In this document: positions 25,348-35,424 of the stretch, piece after piece
Layout: every line of letters starts with the position of its first letter
Numbering within the stretch: the first letter of the stretch is position 1
Source of the DNA: Planctomycetota bacterium
GTDB taxonomy: Bacteria > Planctomycetota > JAJSAM01 > JAJVHW01
Length of the DNA: 64,000 nucleotides
Assembly (NCBI GenBank): GCA_024280885.1
Contig: JAJRPF010000015.1
Location: 1-64,000, forward strand
Direction of reading: 5' to 3'
The notes under the pieces: model-generated
Told to the model about the DNA's origin: nothing
Seen by the model: only the letters and a program-made list of their open reading frames with translations
Databases searched by the model: none
Position numbers and translations under genes: made by a program

Positions 25348-27527
25348 AGCGCGGAACGCTGATCTTCGGCGCGTTCGTCTTGCTCGCGGTGCTCGCACTC
25401 GGTTTCGACGTGGCGCCCGGTCGCATGCCCGACGATCCGACTGTGATGCGCGATTCGTATCACTTGGCGGTGATCTGCGAGCGATGGGGGGCGTGGCTAC
25501 GGAGCGGTTCCGTCGCGATCTGGATGCCGGAGTTCGCGGGCGGTCATCCGGTCCATGCGTTGTGGATGTACGGTCTGGCAAACCCCGCGTCGCTGCTCTG
25601 GGCGATCCTCCCCATCGAGACCGCGTATGTGTGGGGCGCGATCCTGCATGCCGCATTCGGTGCGGCGGGCATCTACGCGTACCTGCGCACACGCAACGCC
25701 CGTATCGAGGGCGCGCTTGTGGCCGGAGCACTCTTCGTCCTGAGCGAATACGTGCTCGTGAAGATCGGGACAGGCGGCGTCAATCAACTCTGGGCGCTGG
25801 CATGGGTGCCCTGGGTTCTGCGTGCGATCGAACGCGCCGTAACGGGCGAGCGCGGCGCTGCTCCGGCACTCGGGCTGTGGGCGGGCGCCGCTCTGCTCGC
25901 CGGACACGTGCAGGTCTGGCTCTTCGTCGGGCCCTTCCTGCTTCTGCACGCCGTCGTGGCGTCCGGTTCGACGGCGCATGCGAAGGCCGCGACCAAGCGC
26001 ATCGCGATCGGCGGTCTGTTCGCGATCGCCATTTCCGCCGTGCAGTGGATACCCGCATTGGAGTTGATCGACGCGGCGGGGACGCGACCCGACGTCGATC
26101 CCGATCTCCTCCTGCAATGGTCTGCGCCGACGCACGTTCTGGCGGCGAAACTGCTGCCGGGCGTGCTGGGCGCGCGCGGTGGGGCAACCGCGTACTGGGG
26201 CGGCGAGGCCTTCGATCACGAGCAAGCGGGAATGACCGGCGCGTGGACGCTCCTGCTCTGCCTTCTCGCTCTTCGTCGGCGCGACGCCCGTCGCATGGTC
26301 TGGGCATGCGCCGCCCTCTTCGGCTTCGTGGCTGCTCTAGGGTTCCACAACGAGTTCACCGGTTGGCTCAACGCGCTGCCGCTGATCGGCTGGAGCCGCA
26401 CGCCGGGCCGGATGCAGATGCTGACCGTGATGGGCGGTGCGATCCTCGCCGGACACGGAGTCTCGGACTGGATCGACGGACGCGTGTCGGGGCGTCGGCT
26501 CGCGATCTGCGTTGCCGTCACGGTGGGCGCGCTTCTCGTCTCCGCGCTCGTGTTACTCAAGTATGCCGATGGCGCCGCCGCCGCGCTGCCCTCTGCGCGC
26601 GAGCGTGTCGTGTGGTTCGCTGTCGTGACTGCGGTGGGGGTGACGGCCGTTCCGATGGCCGTCGCGCTCGCGCGACGGCGCGTGTCCGACATGCGCATCG
26701 CCACTCGCGGCGTGCTCGCCTTGCTCGTCGCCGTCTTTGTGGTCACGGCTCCCGACGTGAACTTCACGGACACCGACTTTCTGCGCGTCGATTGGCGCTC
26801 CCGGATACCGGCCTCAGCACGCGGCCACCGCGTTCATCTCGCCGATTTTCGCCTGCCCTACGTCGAGCGCCAGGGGTTGCGCACGTTCCGCCGTCCGGCG
26901 CATGTTGAACCGCAACATACGCGCGCTTTCCAGGGGCGGATGTCACCCGCGATGGCGGCGTGGATGGACGTCGGGGCGACGCTCGTGCATCCAGGCGTCG
27001 AGCGCGGCGCTCCGCATGGCCTCGCGAGGATCGTGCGCGTCGTCGCCCCGCCCGCTGCGCCGCGCGGCCCAGCCCGGCTCTACACGGGCGTCGTGGTCGA
27101 GCCATCAGACGAGCGCGCGCTCGATCGGCTCGCGCGTGGCGACGATGTCCTCTTGGTGCCCGACTTGCTTCCCCGGGGCGCTCCAGGAACGTCCCCGGCA
27201 GGTCCGGCGCCCGGCCGGGTCGTGGCCGTGGAGCCCTCTTCCCCGCTCGAAGTCGCCTTCGACGTCGAGAGCCCCGCCGCCGCCGCGCTCTTCGTCTCGG
27301 AGAAGTGGTATCCCGGCTGGCAGGCTCGAATCGATGGCGAGGACGTGCCGATCCGGCGCGCGAACGTGGCGTTTCGAGCGGTGCGCGTGCCCGCCGGAGC
27401 GCATCGCGTCAGCATGGTCTACCGCCCGCTGAGCGTCATCGCCGGAGCGGTGATCGCCGCCGTCGCGAGCCTGGTCGCGCTGCTCTCCATGAGGCTTGCC
27501 AGCAGACGTCCCCCGGAAGCGCCATGA
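25344..27527 (+). CDS. YfhO-family membrane protein, copy 3
   Basis: A 727-residue third paralogue with a GTG start that overlaps the stop of copy 2 (GTGA). It carries SYHLAV, WMPEFAGGHPVHALWMYGL, WSRTPGRMQML and the complete C-terminal YfhO block (SEKWYPGWQARIDGEDVPI, FRAVRVPAGAHRVSMVYRP). It is more diverged in the central helices than copy 1. The stop overlaps the start of the M1-type peptidase by four bases, so all the genes from 20884 to 30837 appear to be one transcriptional unit. Confidence 0.85.
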   Translation: MKRGTLIFGAFVLLAVLALGFDVAPGRMPDDPTVMRDSYHLAVICERWGAWLRSGSVAIWMPEFAGGHPVHALWMYGLANPASLLWAILPIETAYVWGAILHAAFGAAGIYAYLRTRNARIEGALVAGALFVLSEYVLVKIGTGGVNQLWALAWVPWVLRAIERAVTGERGAAPALGLWAGAALLAGHVQVWLFVGPFLLLHAVVASGSTAHAKAATKRIAIGGLFAIAISAVQWIPALELIDAAGTRPDVDPDLLLQWSAPTHVLAAKLLPGVLGARGGATAYWGGEAFDHEQAGMTGAWTLLLCLLALRRRDARRMVWACAALFGFVAALGFHNEFTGWLNALPLIGWSRTPGRMQMLTVMGGAILAGHGVSDWIDGRVSGRRLAICVAVTVGALLVSALVLLKYADGAAAALPSARERVVWFAVVTAVGVTAVPMAVALARRRVSDMRIATRGVLALLVAVFVVTAPDVNFTDTDFLRVDWRSRIPASARGHRVHLADFRLPYVERQGLRTFRRPAHVEPQHTRAFQGRMSPAMAAWMDVGATLVHPGVERGAPHGLARIVRVVAPPAAPRGPARLYTGVVVEPSDERALDRLARGDDVLLVPDLLPRGAPGTSPAGPAPGRVVAVEPSSPLEVAFDVESPAAAALFVSEKWYPGWQARIDGEDVPIRRANVAFRAVRVPAGAHRVSMVYRPLSVIAGAVIAAVASLVALLSMRLASRRPPEAP

Positions 27528-29899
27528 GCCCCGCTCGCTCTCCACCCTACAATCCTCGCGTGCCAAGGATCCGCCTGTCTCGTCTGTCTCGCCTCGCGCG
27601 CCGCGCCGCCATCGTTCTGATTGCGGGGCTCTTTGCCGCCGTTCTGGTGGCTCCGCGTATGGACGCCGAGGAGGAGTGGCGGACGACGGCCGAGGTGAAT
27701 GTCCGCTACGAGATCGAGGCCCGCGTTCTCGAAGGCAAGGGCGACGACGATCGATTGCGTATCGGTGGCGAGCAGCTTGTGGTGTGGACGAATACGTCCG
27801 ACGAGCCCGTTTCGGTGGCCTACCTGCATCTCTATGCCAACGCGTTCCGGAACACGCGCTCGTCCTTCCTGCGCGAGAAGGCGTTCGAGGGCTGGTCCCC
27901 GCCTGACGACATGCAGTACGGCGGGATCGAGATCCGCAGACTCTCTCGCGTCGGTTTTCCAGGGGAGCTGGAACTTTCGTATGTGAGCGCCGACGACGCG
28001 AATCCGGCTGATCGAACCGTTGCGCGCGTGCAGTTAGACCCAGCCATCGCACCCGGTGGGCAACTCGCTCTGAAGATGAAGTTCACGACCACGCTGCCGA
28101 CGATCGTCGCGCGCATGGGGCACAAGGACGACTTCATCATGGCGGCGCAATGGTACCCGAAGCTAGGCCGCTTCGTCGGGACGCAGAGCACCATGCGCGG
28201 TGTCCGCGAGGGCTGGTATTGCCATCAGTTCCATCGCTCGACCGAGTTCTTCGCCGACTACGCCGACTACCTTGTGACGCTGCACGTGCCGTCCGGGACC
28301 GTGACCGGAGCAACCGGTACGCGCGTGTCCGACGAGACGGACGAGGTCGACTTCATCCGGACGGAGACGTGGGAGGCGAAGAGCGTCGTTGACTTCGCCT
28401 GGACGTCGTCTCCGCGCTACGAGCGCCACGTCCGCGAGATCCGACCGTTGCGTGCGGCGGCGGGGCTGGCGCCGATGGATGATCCGGTTCGCAAGGAGTT
28501 GATCCGTGTGGCCGCGCTGCGCGGCGTGGACCCCGAGTCGATCGATATTCCCGGAGTGTGGGTGACGCTCCTGATCCAACCCGAACACGCGGCGCAGGTC
28601 GATCGCCACTTCGAGGCGGCGCGCGTCGCGCTGGGGATGTTCGGAATTTGGTTCGGCGCGTATCCCTACGATCGGCTCACGATCGTCGATCCGGCGCACG
28701 GTGCGCGCGCGGCGGGGGGTATGGAGTATCCGCAGCTCGTGACCGCCGGGACGCGCAACGCGGCACCCGAACGGACGCTTCGACCCGAGGGCGTGATCGT
28801 CCACGAGATCGGGCATCAGTGGTTCATGAACCTGCTCGCAACGAACGAGGCCGAGGAGGCGTGGCTCGACGAGGGGCTGAACACGTACTTCACGACGCGC
28901 GCGTTGCACCTCGCCTATGGGCCGCCGATCGGCGAGCACCGCTTGCTCGGCGTGCCGTTCCTCGTGACGCCCTTCTTCGAGTTTCCGGGACTCGGCGCCG
29001 GCTGGCCCGAGTGGATCGATCTGCCTGAGTGGGCGCATCCGCCGGATCTCGATATCTTCACGGCGTGGCGCGATCTCCCGCCGCTCACCATGCTGCCCAC
29101 GCAGCGGTATCGGAAGGACCCGATGGCGCGCCGCCGCGCGTCCTACGTGCGCCGAGCCGGTTGGGACGAGATGGTCAAGCCGGGATGGGAGTTCGTCGAT
29201 CGCAGCAGCTACGGCGTGAACGCGTACTCGCGTCCGCTGCTGCTCTTGGCGACGTTGCGCCGCACGTTGCACTGGCGACTCGGGGCGGACGAGGGCGAGC
29301 GCGCATTCGACGCCGGGATGCTGCGCTACGCGCGCGATTGGCGCTTCCGGCATCCGACGACAGCGGACTTCCTGGCCGCGTTTTCCGATGGTGCGGGCTT
29401 CGACGTGCGCCCGATCGTGGCCGCGCTGACGCAGACCGCAGGCGCGCTTGATTACGCCGTCGAGTCGATCAAACCGTTGGAGGAGCCGGAACTCGCGGGC
29501 TGGGTCGAGCGCGATGGCGAGACGGTGCTGGTCCATGAGGACGGGGAGTCGGGAGAGCGGCGCCGCGGACGGGATGAGCCGCGGACCGCGGTGGTCGTGC
29601 GTCGTCGCGGCGAGGTTGTCGTGCCCATCCGGCTCCAGGTCACGCGCGACAGCGGGCCAGCCGACGAGGTCTCCTGGACCACTGTCGAGTGGGATGGCGA
29701 GGAGCGCTGGAAACGCTTCGTGTTCGAGGGCGAGATCGTGGCCGCGCGGATCCACCCGGACGCGGAGTATCTGCAGGACGTGGACCGTCGCAACGACAGC
29801 CGAGTGGTGGAGCCCACGACGCGACCCGGCGTGAAGTGGGGCGTGCGCTTCATGCTCTGGCTGGAGAACGCCGCGCTCTCGTACGGACGGTTCCTGTGA
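27524..29899 (+). CDS. M1-family-like metallopeptidase, exported
   Basis: A 791-residue gluzincin with the zinc motif HEIGH (427-431) and the third ligand Glu450 exactly 18 residues further on (HExxH-x18-E), within WFMNLLATNEAEEAWLDEGL. The segment GGMEYPQLVTAG upstream replaces the GAMEN exopeptidase motif, so aminopeptidase activity is likely but not certain. A signal or anchor helix occupies about residues 27-46. The N-terminal half matches the beta domain of M1-like proteins of bacterial envelopes. ATG 27524 overlaps the stop of YfhO copy 3. The last 100 residues are charged and carry no recognised domain. Confidence 0.88.
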   Translation: MSPARSPPYNPRVPRIRLSRLSRLARRAAIVLIAGLFAAVLVAPRMDAEEEWRTTAEVNVRYEIEARVLEGKGDDDRLRIGGEQLVVWTNTSDEPVSVAYLHLYANAFRNTRSSFLREKAFEGWSPPDDMQYGGIEIRRLSRVGFPGELELSYVSADDANPADRTVARVQLDPAIAPGGQLALKMKFTTTLPTIVARMGHKDDFIMAAQWYPKLGRFVGTQSTMRGVREGWYCHQFHRSTEFFADYADYLVTLHVPSGTVTGATGTRVSDETDEVDFIRTETWEAKSVVDFAWTSSPRYERHVREIRPLRAAAGLAPMDDPVRKELIRVAALRGVDPESIDIPGVWVTLLIQPEHAAQVDRHFEAARVALGMFGIWFGAYPYDRLTIVDPAHGARAAGGMEYPQLVTAGTRNAAPERTLRPEGVIVHEIGHQWFMNLLATNEAEEAWLDEGLNTYFTTRALHLAYGPPIGEHRLLGVPFLVTPFFEFPGLGAGWPEWIDLPEWAHPPDLDIFTAWRDLPPLTMLPTQRYRKDPMARRRASYVRRAGWDEMVKPGWEFVDRSSYGVNAYSRPLLLLATLRRTLHWRLGADEGERAFDAGMLRYARDWRFRHPTTADFLAAFSDGAGFDVRPIVAALTQTAGALDYAVESIKPLEEPELAGWVERDGETVLVHEDGESGERRRGRDEPRTAVVVRRRGEVVVPIRLQVTRDSGPADEVSWTTVEWDGEERWKRFVFEGEIVAARIHPDAEYLQDVDRRNDSRVVEPTTRPGVKWGVRFMLWLENAALSYGRFL

Positions 29900-30837
29900 T
29901 CGATCCGACGGGTTCGGTGCGAGCGGCCTGGCGCGCCGTCCGGCGTGCGAAACGGCTGGTCATTCTGGTCGCGCTCGTCGATGGGCTGGCGTGTCTGCCC
30001 GCCGCGATCTACGCCGGTCTGGCGGTCCACCGCTCCGCCGCGCACCAGACCGACGCAACGGCGCTCGCGCGGACATTCGATCCCGATTTCATGGCGGATC
30101 TGCGCGGCACCGACGGCGACTTCGACGCCACTCTCATCGCGCTCACAACGTCGACTCTCGTGCTCTTCTTCTTCGTGCGCCCGCTCTTCATGGGTGGCTA
30201 TGTCGCGATTGCAGCGCGCGGAGATCGAATCCGCTTCGATGAATTCATCCGCGTCGGCGGGGCCGTCTACTGGAAGTTCTTGCGCATCGCTCTGATCGGC
30301 GTCGTGACCGCGTATCTGCTGTCACTGGCGGCTTCGCCGCTGCTCGACTACATCGACGATCAAGCAGCGAACTTCCGCACCGAGGGTCCGGCGCTCACGT
30401 ACCGGCGCATCACCGAACTCGTGGTCTTCGCCGCCTTCTGGGTGCTCGGGACGATCCTCGACTACACGCGCGTCGGCATTCGCATGCACCGTCGGCCCGG
30501 CGTCTTCGCGGAGTTGCTGCGCTCGGCCGTCTTCGTCATGCAGCATCCCGTCGAGACGCTCGGCTTCTCGGCGCTCGCGTTCGGCATCGAGATCGCCGTG
30601 ATATGGGCCTTCGCCCTGCTGCTGCAGGCTGCCGACGGCGCGTATCTCATCACGAGTGTCGCCATCCTGATCTTGGTCCAGATCCTCGTGGCGTTGCGCG
30701 AGGCGTGCCGCCTCTTCCATCACGCGGGCGCTTGGCGCATCCGCCGTCGGGAAGAGGGCGGCGGCGAGGCCGAGGCGGGGCGCGCCGACGGACTCGCCCG
30801 CGACGACTTGCTCGCGAATCTGCCCTGGAACGGCTGA
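29896..30837 (+). CDS. Polytopic membrane protein of unknown function
   Basis: A 313-residue membrane protein with five or six probable helices (RLVILVALVDGLACLPAAIY, LIALTTSTLVLFFFVRPLF, FLRIALIGVVTAYLLSLAA, ELVVFAAFWVLGTIL and two near the end). It ends in a charged cytoplasmic tail. The GTG start overlaps the peptidase stop (GTGA). The helix spacing resembles proteins of the DUF4013 type but I cannot assign a family. It is the last gene of the YfhO/peptidase operon, which suggests a helper role in that envelope process. It resembles in topology the membrane protein at 59769-60638. Confidence 0.7.
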   Translation: MIDPTGSVRAAWRAVRRAKRLVILVALVDGLACLPAAIYAGLAVHRSAAHQTDATALARTFDPDFMADLRGTDGDFDATLIALTTSTLVLFFFVRPLFMGGYVAIAARGDRIRFDEFIRVGGAVYWKFLRIALIGVVTAYLLSLAASPLLDYIDDQAANFRTEGPALTYRRITELVVFAAFWVLGTILDYTRVGIRMHRRPGVFAELLRSAVFVMQHPVETLGFSALAFGIEIAVIWAFALLLQAADGAYLITSVAILILVQILVALREACRLFHHAGAWRIRRREEGGGEAEAGRADGLARDDLLANLPWNG

Positions 30838-31292
30838 GACCGCTCACTTCCGCGCGTCTGTCGCATTTCGTCCAGCGCGGTGTCTGCTTTCAGCGATTCA
30901 GGCGTGCGTCGCGAGTCCGACGGAATACGGCACGCCCCATGCGTTGTTGGAGGACTGCGGTGCGGGCCGCAATCGCCCACGCGCATCACGTCCCCGGCTC
31001 TCCCGGGGAGCCCGCTCCGCCCCCCTCCATAACGCACAGCCAAACACACACAGACCGGGTCGGCCAGCCTCAATGCTGGCCTGCATTTGCGCCGCCGCGG
31101 ACCATTCGCCACCCGTTGAGCGCAAGCTCGATCGCCTTCTCGCGGCTTCCGCGCGAGTCGCACCAGGCCGACCGCGTGGGCGCGGGTGACCGTGCGCGTG
31201 ACGGGCAACCGCGTCCGCGGGGGTTTCCCGCCGCACCCCCAACCCCCTACACTCCCTGGCTTCCGCGCGGGACGAGCCCGTACGTGAGGTGA
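30838..31292. other. 455-bp gap with no recognised gene
   Basis: I see no supported coding frame or RNA gene. The C-rich tracts near 31228-31253 precede the HEAT-VWA gene and may belong to its upstream region. The only clear structure is the hairpin at 30991-31009. Confidence 0.5.
30991..31009 (+). terminator. Hairpin about 150 bp after the YfhO/peptidase operon
   Basis: TCCCCGG and CCGGGGA form a perfect 7-bp stem around CTCTC. It is the strongest inverted repeat seen in this gap, and is placed to end the long plus-strand operon. No U-tract follows and the distance from the stop is large. Confidence 0.35.
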
Positions 31293-32933
31293 ATGAAGAT
31301 GCTACGGACTCCCGCAAACGTTCTCGTTGGTCTCCTGACCGGCATCGCCGCGCTCTGGTGCTGCGCCATTCTCCCGCTCGGTGTCTCCGGCCCGGTAGGC
31401 CCCGAGGCTGCGTGGGGGCAAGAGGCTGACACGGTACTCGAGGCCAAGCGCGCTGAACTCGACGAGATTCTGCTCGAGAAGGACCAACCGGTACAGCGGG
31501 CGCGCGCCGTGCACGCCCTGGCTGGCCTGGGCTCTCCCGCGGCGGCATCCGCCTTCCTCGATGCGCTCGAGAGGCTCGCCGAGCGTCGCGCCGCGTTGGA
31601 AAAACGCCATCGCCGCACGCTGACGGAGTTCGAGCCCTTCGAGGGGTTCTCGTTCAAGGACCCGAAGGCGTGGGACATCAAGAAGCGGTTGCGCAAGCAG
31701 CTGGACGACGAGGATGAGACGCTCCAGTCGGACTCCGTCGTTCTTCTGGCCTTCGGTACCGCGACCAGCAAGTTCTCGGACGAGACGGCGCGGAAGACAC
31801 TCACGCGCCAGGCGCGCGCTTCGGTCTATCCCCAGGCGCGGCGTGTCCTCTACGCGGGCCTCTTACGCAACGCACTCGTCGATGCTCTTGTGATCGGCAA
31901 AAAGGCGATGGCGGACAAGGACCAGACCGTCCGCCTCGTGGCACTCGAGGCCCTCGCTGAGCGCAAGGAGCTCACGACGCTACCGATCGCCCTGAAGGGG
32001 CTGAAGGAGAAGGGCTGGCCGCATCGACAAGCCGCCGCCGAACTCCTGCAGGCGATCGGCGACGTGAACGCGATTGCGCCGCTCATCAACGCGATGGCGA
32101 CGGACGAGGGGCGGATGCTGCAGGTCTATGCCACTGCGTTGCGCGAGATCACGAAGGCCGAGATCGGACCGTTCCCGGATGCGTGGAAGAACTGGTACGA
32201 CGAACACAAGGACGAGCTCGTCGCCAAGGGCGCTGCGGGTGGCAGTGTGCGGCGCGCGAAGAAGAAGGCTGACGAGGGGATCAACTACTACGGCATCGAG
32301 ACCGTCAGTCGGCGCATCGTGTTCTTGATCGACGTCTCGGGTTCGATGAACGAGGCGATCAACGACAAGCCGACCGACGTGACCGGCGAGGAAGAAGAGG
32401 TCTACCGTGGCCTCAAGATCTACATCGCCAAGAAGATGCTGAAGCAAGCGATCCGCAACCTCGGCGAGGAGAGCTTCTTCAACATCGTGATCTTCAACCA
32501 CGAGATCAAGACGTTCGCGCCCACCGCTCTACCGGCGACGCAGGCCAACAAGAACAAGGCCTTTCTCGCGATCAACGATCTCGAAGCCGTCGGCGCGACG
32601 TTCACCTACGGCGCACTCGAGAAGACGTTTCAGATGGCCGGTCGCGGGGTCACGGACAAGTCGTACGACCCGGGCGTGGACACGATCTTCGTCCTCTCCG
32701 ACGGCGCGCCGACGGACAGCGACGATACGGCCGCGAAGTCGATGGACCCGGAGAAGGTGTTGGCTGCGACGCGCGAATGGAACCAGTTGAAGCGCATCGT
32801 CATTCACACCATCGCGATCGACCCGCGCGTCGGCAAGGGCGGTCGCGGCTTCATCAAGTTCATGAAGAAGCTGGCCCACCAGAACAAGGGCACCTACACC
32901 GAGGTAGGCGGCGACACGAAGAAGGCCAATTGA
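31293..32933 (+). CDS. Secreted HEAT-repeat protein with von Willebrand A domain
   Basis: A 546-residue exported protein with a signal peptide (about 1-45). A HEAT-like helical part (about 50-310) includes TVRLVALEALAERKELTTLP and HRQAAAELLQAIGDVNAIAP. A C-terminal VWA domain follows, with MIDAS DVSGSM (Asp347-Met352), GATFTYGAL and VLSDGAPTDSDD, so metal binding seems intact. VWA proteins of this type are frequent in planctomycetes and often act with MoxR ATPases. It is transcribed alone, facing the next HEAT gene. Start 31293 is used; ATG 31299 has better spacing from GAGG and may be the true start. Confidence 0.88.
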   Translation: MKMLRTPANVLVGLLTGIAALWCCAILPLGVSGPVGPEAAWGQEADTVLEAKRAELDEILLEKDQPVQRARAVHALAGLGSPAAASAFLDALERLAERRAALEKRHRRTLTEFEPFEGFSFKDPKAWDIKKRLRKQLDDEDETLQSDSVVLLAFGTATSKFSDETARKTLTRQARASVYPQARRVLYAGLLRNALVDALVIGKKAMADKDQTVRLVALEALAERKELTTLPIALKGLKEKGWPHRQAAAELLQAIGDVNAIAPLINAMATDEGRMLQVYATALREITKAEIGPFPDAWKNWYDEHKDELVAKGAAGGSVRRAKKKADEGINYYGIETVSRRIVFLIDVSGSMNEAINDKPTDVTGEEEEVYRGLKIYIAKKMLKQAIRNLGEESFFNIVIFNHEIKTFAPTALPATQANKNKAFLAINDLEAVGATFTYGALEKTFQMAGRGVTDKSYDPGVDTIFVLSDGAPTDSDDTAAKSMDPEKVLAATREWNQLKRIVIHTIAIDPRVGKGGRGFIKFMKKLAHQNKGTYTEVGGDTKKAN

Positions 32934-32943
32934 CGCGCGCCCA

Positions 32944-32974
32944 AGTGAAGCAACAAGCGTGAAGCAACAAGCGT
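32944..32974. repeat. 14-bp direct repeat in a convergent gap
   Basis: gtgaagcaacaagc is present twice in immediate tandem between the convergent genes ending at 32933 and 33016. It is followed by gtgacgca and gtgacgcg, degenerate copies of the unit start. It may be slippage or part of a 3'-end signal. Confidence 0.7.
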
Positions 32975-33015
32975 GACGCACGGAGCGCAGTGACGCGCGT
33001 CTCTCCGACGCCGCG

Positions 33016-35424
33016 TCAGCGCGTCTCTTCCCCGAGCGCCTGCCTGGCGATGTCCGCGAGTTCCAGGTCGTCTGCCTTCACCATCGCGCGCAGCCCGTTC
33101 AGGGCGAAGTCGATGGACCCCGGCTGATTCGATTCCATCTGCAATAGACTCACCGCGGCGTTGCGGCGGGCATCGCGCACCGGGCTCTTCAGCAGCGCGA
33201 CCAAGCGCTCGTGCCCCTCGTCGCCGAGTGCGACCATGCACCCAGGAGCCGAGGCGTGCGCGGGATGCTCCGGATCGTCGGCGATGGCGAAGAGCGCCTG
33301 CTTCACGCTGGGGGCCCAGGGCAGGATGCGCGTGAGGGCCGCGCTCGCTGCATGCGCGGAGAGCCGACCGCGCGCGTCGAGCACGCGCAGGAGCCCGCCG
33401 CCCAATTGCACCAACTGCTCGTCCGTCAACGTCGTTGCCGCGATCACAGCAACGCGTCGGACGGCGTCGTCGTCGGCGTCGAAACCCGCCTTGATGCGAT
33501 CGAGGACCGTCGCCGCGTCGCCTCCCCGTTGCGACCAGAGCGCCGCCGCGCGGAGCGCCACAATCGGGTCCGTCGCATCGATCAGTTCCTTCAACGTCTC
33601 ATCCGAGATGTAGCCGCCGCGCTTTGCGACGTCCGCCACCAAGAACCATGTGCGCGCATCGGTGAGGAGCCACTCGACCTCGGAGCGCGGGATTTCGCGC
33701 GCGGGATCCGTCCCCAGCAGGACGAAGCGCAGCGCGTCACCTGCCAACTCGCGCTTCTCGCCCACGGCGCGCCATACATCTGCGCGCTGCTCCTGCGTGA
33801 GCGGTGCGCGCGTTGAAGCGAGCGCGCCGCGGAGTTTGGCACGTGTCATTGTCACGAGCGCGGCCAGCGCCGCGGCGCGCACAACGGGGCGCTTGTCACG
33901 CAACGCCGCCAGGACCGCGTCGCGGACGCTGGCGTTCGCGTGGTGGAGCGTTGTGATCTCTGTGATCACGAGCACGGCGAGGTCTTGGTCGGCACTCTTC
34001 ATCAGCGGCAGGAGAGGTTCGATCGGGCCTCCGTCACGCGCGAGTTGCCAGATGGCCGTCGTCGCCAGCCGACCGCGGAGTTCCAGCGCCACGGCGATGA
34101 GCACCGAGCGCCTCGCCTCGTCCGAGAGGGCCAGCCCGTTCGCGAGCCGATTGAGTAGTTGCCAACGCTTCTGCTCCGGCACACGCGTGTCGAAGAGCAC
34201 TGCCCGCAGCTGCGCCGGATCGATCGCAAGTTGCTTGGCGTCGATCCGCTCCAGCGCTCGCCAGGCGACGTTGCGTAGCGTGTCGTTGTCGGACATCGCA
34301 GCATGTACCAGGATCTCAGTCGTCGTGGGGATCAAGGCGAGCATGAGATTGCTGATCGAGCGGGGATGCGCCGACTCTAGGAATGCCTTCCCGATGCGGT
34401 CCGCGTGCGGTCGCGCCGCGTCGAGGTTGGTCTGGAGTGCTCTTGCGGCGGTGGACGCAACGGCAAGGTCTGCGGACTCCAGCAGCGCGAAGAGTGTCTC
34501 GGAGATCTCCCCGGTCTCTTTCGCGTAGCGGCCCAGTGCGCGCGCGCTTGCGTTCAAAGTCTGGGTGTTCACGTCAGGAGCTCGGGCCACACGTTCGGCG
34601 AACCCGCGCAGCGCCGGTCCGACAGGAAGGCCGTCGGTCAGCAGGCGCTGCACGGCGTTCGCGTAGTACGTGTCCTCACTGATGCGTGCAAGCGCGTCCT
34701 GAATGGACTCCGCGGCGATCTCGGAGCCCGGGTCGATGAGGAGTGTGGCGCGCAGGATGTACGGACTGAATCCGAACTCACGAATGTGGGCTTCGACTTG
34801 CGGCAGCGTATCGCGGGCGGCGTCGCCGAAGGCGGCCAGCGCCTCGAGCGCCGTGATACGCGTGCGGACGTCATCGTCCAACAGGCGGTCTGCGAACACG
34901 GACCGGTACGGGAGCGCCGCGGCCCCCATCCCGCGGAGCGCGACGGCGGCGGTCCGATGCCCTTTGGACGACTCGTCAGCGAGGATGTCTGCGACCTCTC
35001 CGGCGGCGGGCCGGGCGGCGTCGCCGACGACGGCGATCACCCTGAGTGCGGCCTCGACCTCCGTCGCGTTGCCGGACCGCAGGCTCTTGCGGATCTCCGG
35101 AAGCGCCGGGGCCGCAGCGTCCTTCAGGGGGGCCAGCAGGCCGAGCAGAGTGATGCGCTCCTTGCGTGCGTGCGGTGCCTCGAGCGCGCGCGTGAGTGCG
35201 GGGGCCGCCCGGGCTCCCATCGTGCGTACGACCTCGCGCGCCGCTCTGTTCCGAACGTCGTCCAAGATCTCTGCAATCCACCACGACGCAGGCTTGTCGG
35301 CGTACGTCGGCTCGGCGTGCTCCGTGGCCCTCTCCTCGATCCCCTCCTCGGCGCGCGCCACTGCGCAGATCGACAGGGCTCCGAGCACGAGGACGGTTGC
35401 CAGTCGTCGATGCATCCGCTTCAT
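33016..35424 (-). CDS. Secreted HEAT-repeat protein
   Basis: An 802-residue exported protein with a signal peptide (MKRMHRRLATVLVLGALSIC, ending AVARAEE) and then uninterrupted HEAT repeats of about 35-40 residues. One is KERITLLGLLAPLKDAAAPALPEIRKSL; another is VVRAAALAALVTMTRAKLRG. There are no membrane spans or enzymatic motifs, so a periplasmic scaffold or binding role is likely. The start at 35424 follows GGAGGG at long spacing. It converges on the HEAT-VWA gene, and the two may be related partners. Its upstream space is shared with the divergent enoyl-CoA hydratase gene. Confidence 0.85.
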   Translation of the reverse strand: MKRMHRRLATVLVLGALSICAVARAEEGIEERATEHAEPTYADKPASWWIAEILDDVRNRAAREVVRTMGARAAPALTRALEAPHARKERITLLGLLAPLKDAAAPALPEIRKSLRSGNATEVEAALRVIAVVGDAARPAAGEVADILADESSKGHRTAAVALRGMGAAALPYRSVFADRLLDDDVRTRITALEALAAFGDAARDTLPQVEAHIREFGFSPYILRATLLIDPGSEIAAESIQDALARISEDTYYANAVQRLLTDGLPVGPALRGFAERVARAPDVNTQTLNASARALGRYAKETGEISETLFALLESADLAVASTAARALQTNLDAARPHADRIGKAFLESAHPRSISNLMLALIPTTTEILVHAAMSDNDTLRNVAWRALERIDAKQLAIDPAQLRAVLFDTRVPEQKRWQLLNRLANGLALSDEARRSVLIAVALELRGRLATTAIWQLARDGGPIEPLLPLMKSADQDLAVLVITEITTLHHANASVRDAVLAALRDKRPVVRAAALAALVTMTRAKLRGALASTRAPLTQEQRADVWRAVGEKRELAGDALRFVLLGTDPAREIPRSEVEWLLTDARTWFLVADVAKRGGYISDETLKELIDATDPIVALRAAALWSQRGGDAATVLDRIKAGFDADDDAVRRVAVIAATTLTDEQLVQLGGGLLRVLDARGRLSAHAASAALTRILPWAPSVKQALFAIADDPEHPAHASAPGCMVALGDEGHERLVALLKSPVRDARRNAAVSLLQMESNQPGSIDFALNGLRAMVKADDLELADIARQALGEETR

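Noticed and set aside
30898-31548. Minus-strand frame in the gap before the HEAT-VWA gene
   Set aside because: It overlaps the start and signal peptide of the HEAT-VWA gene on the other strand and its translation is Arg/Pro-rich without a domain.
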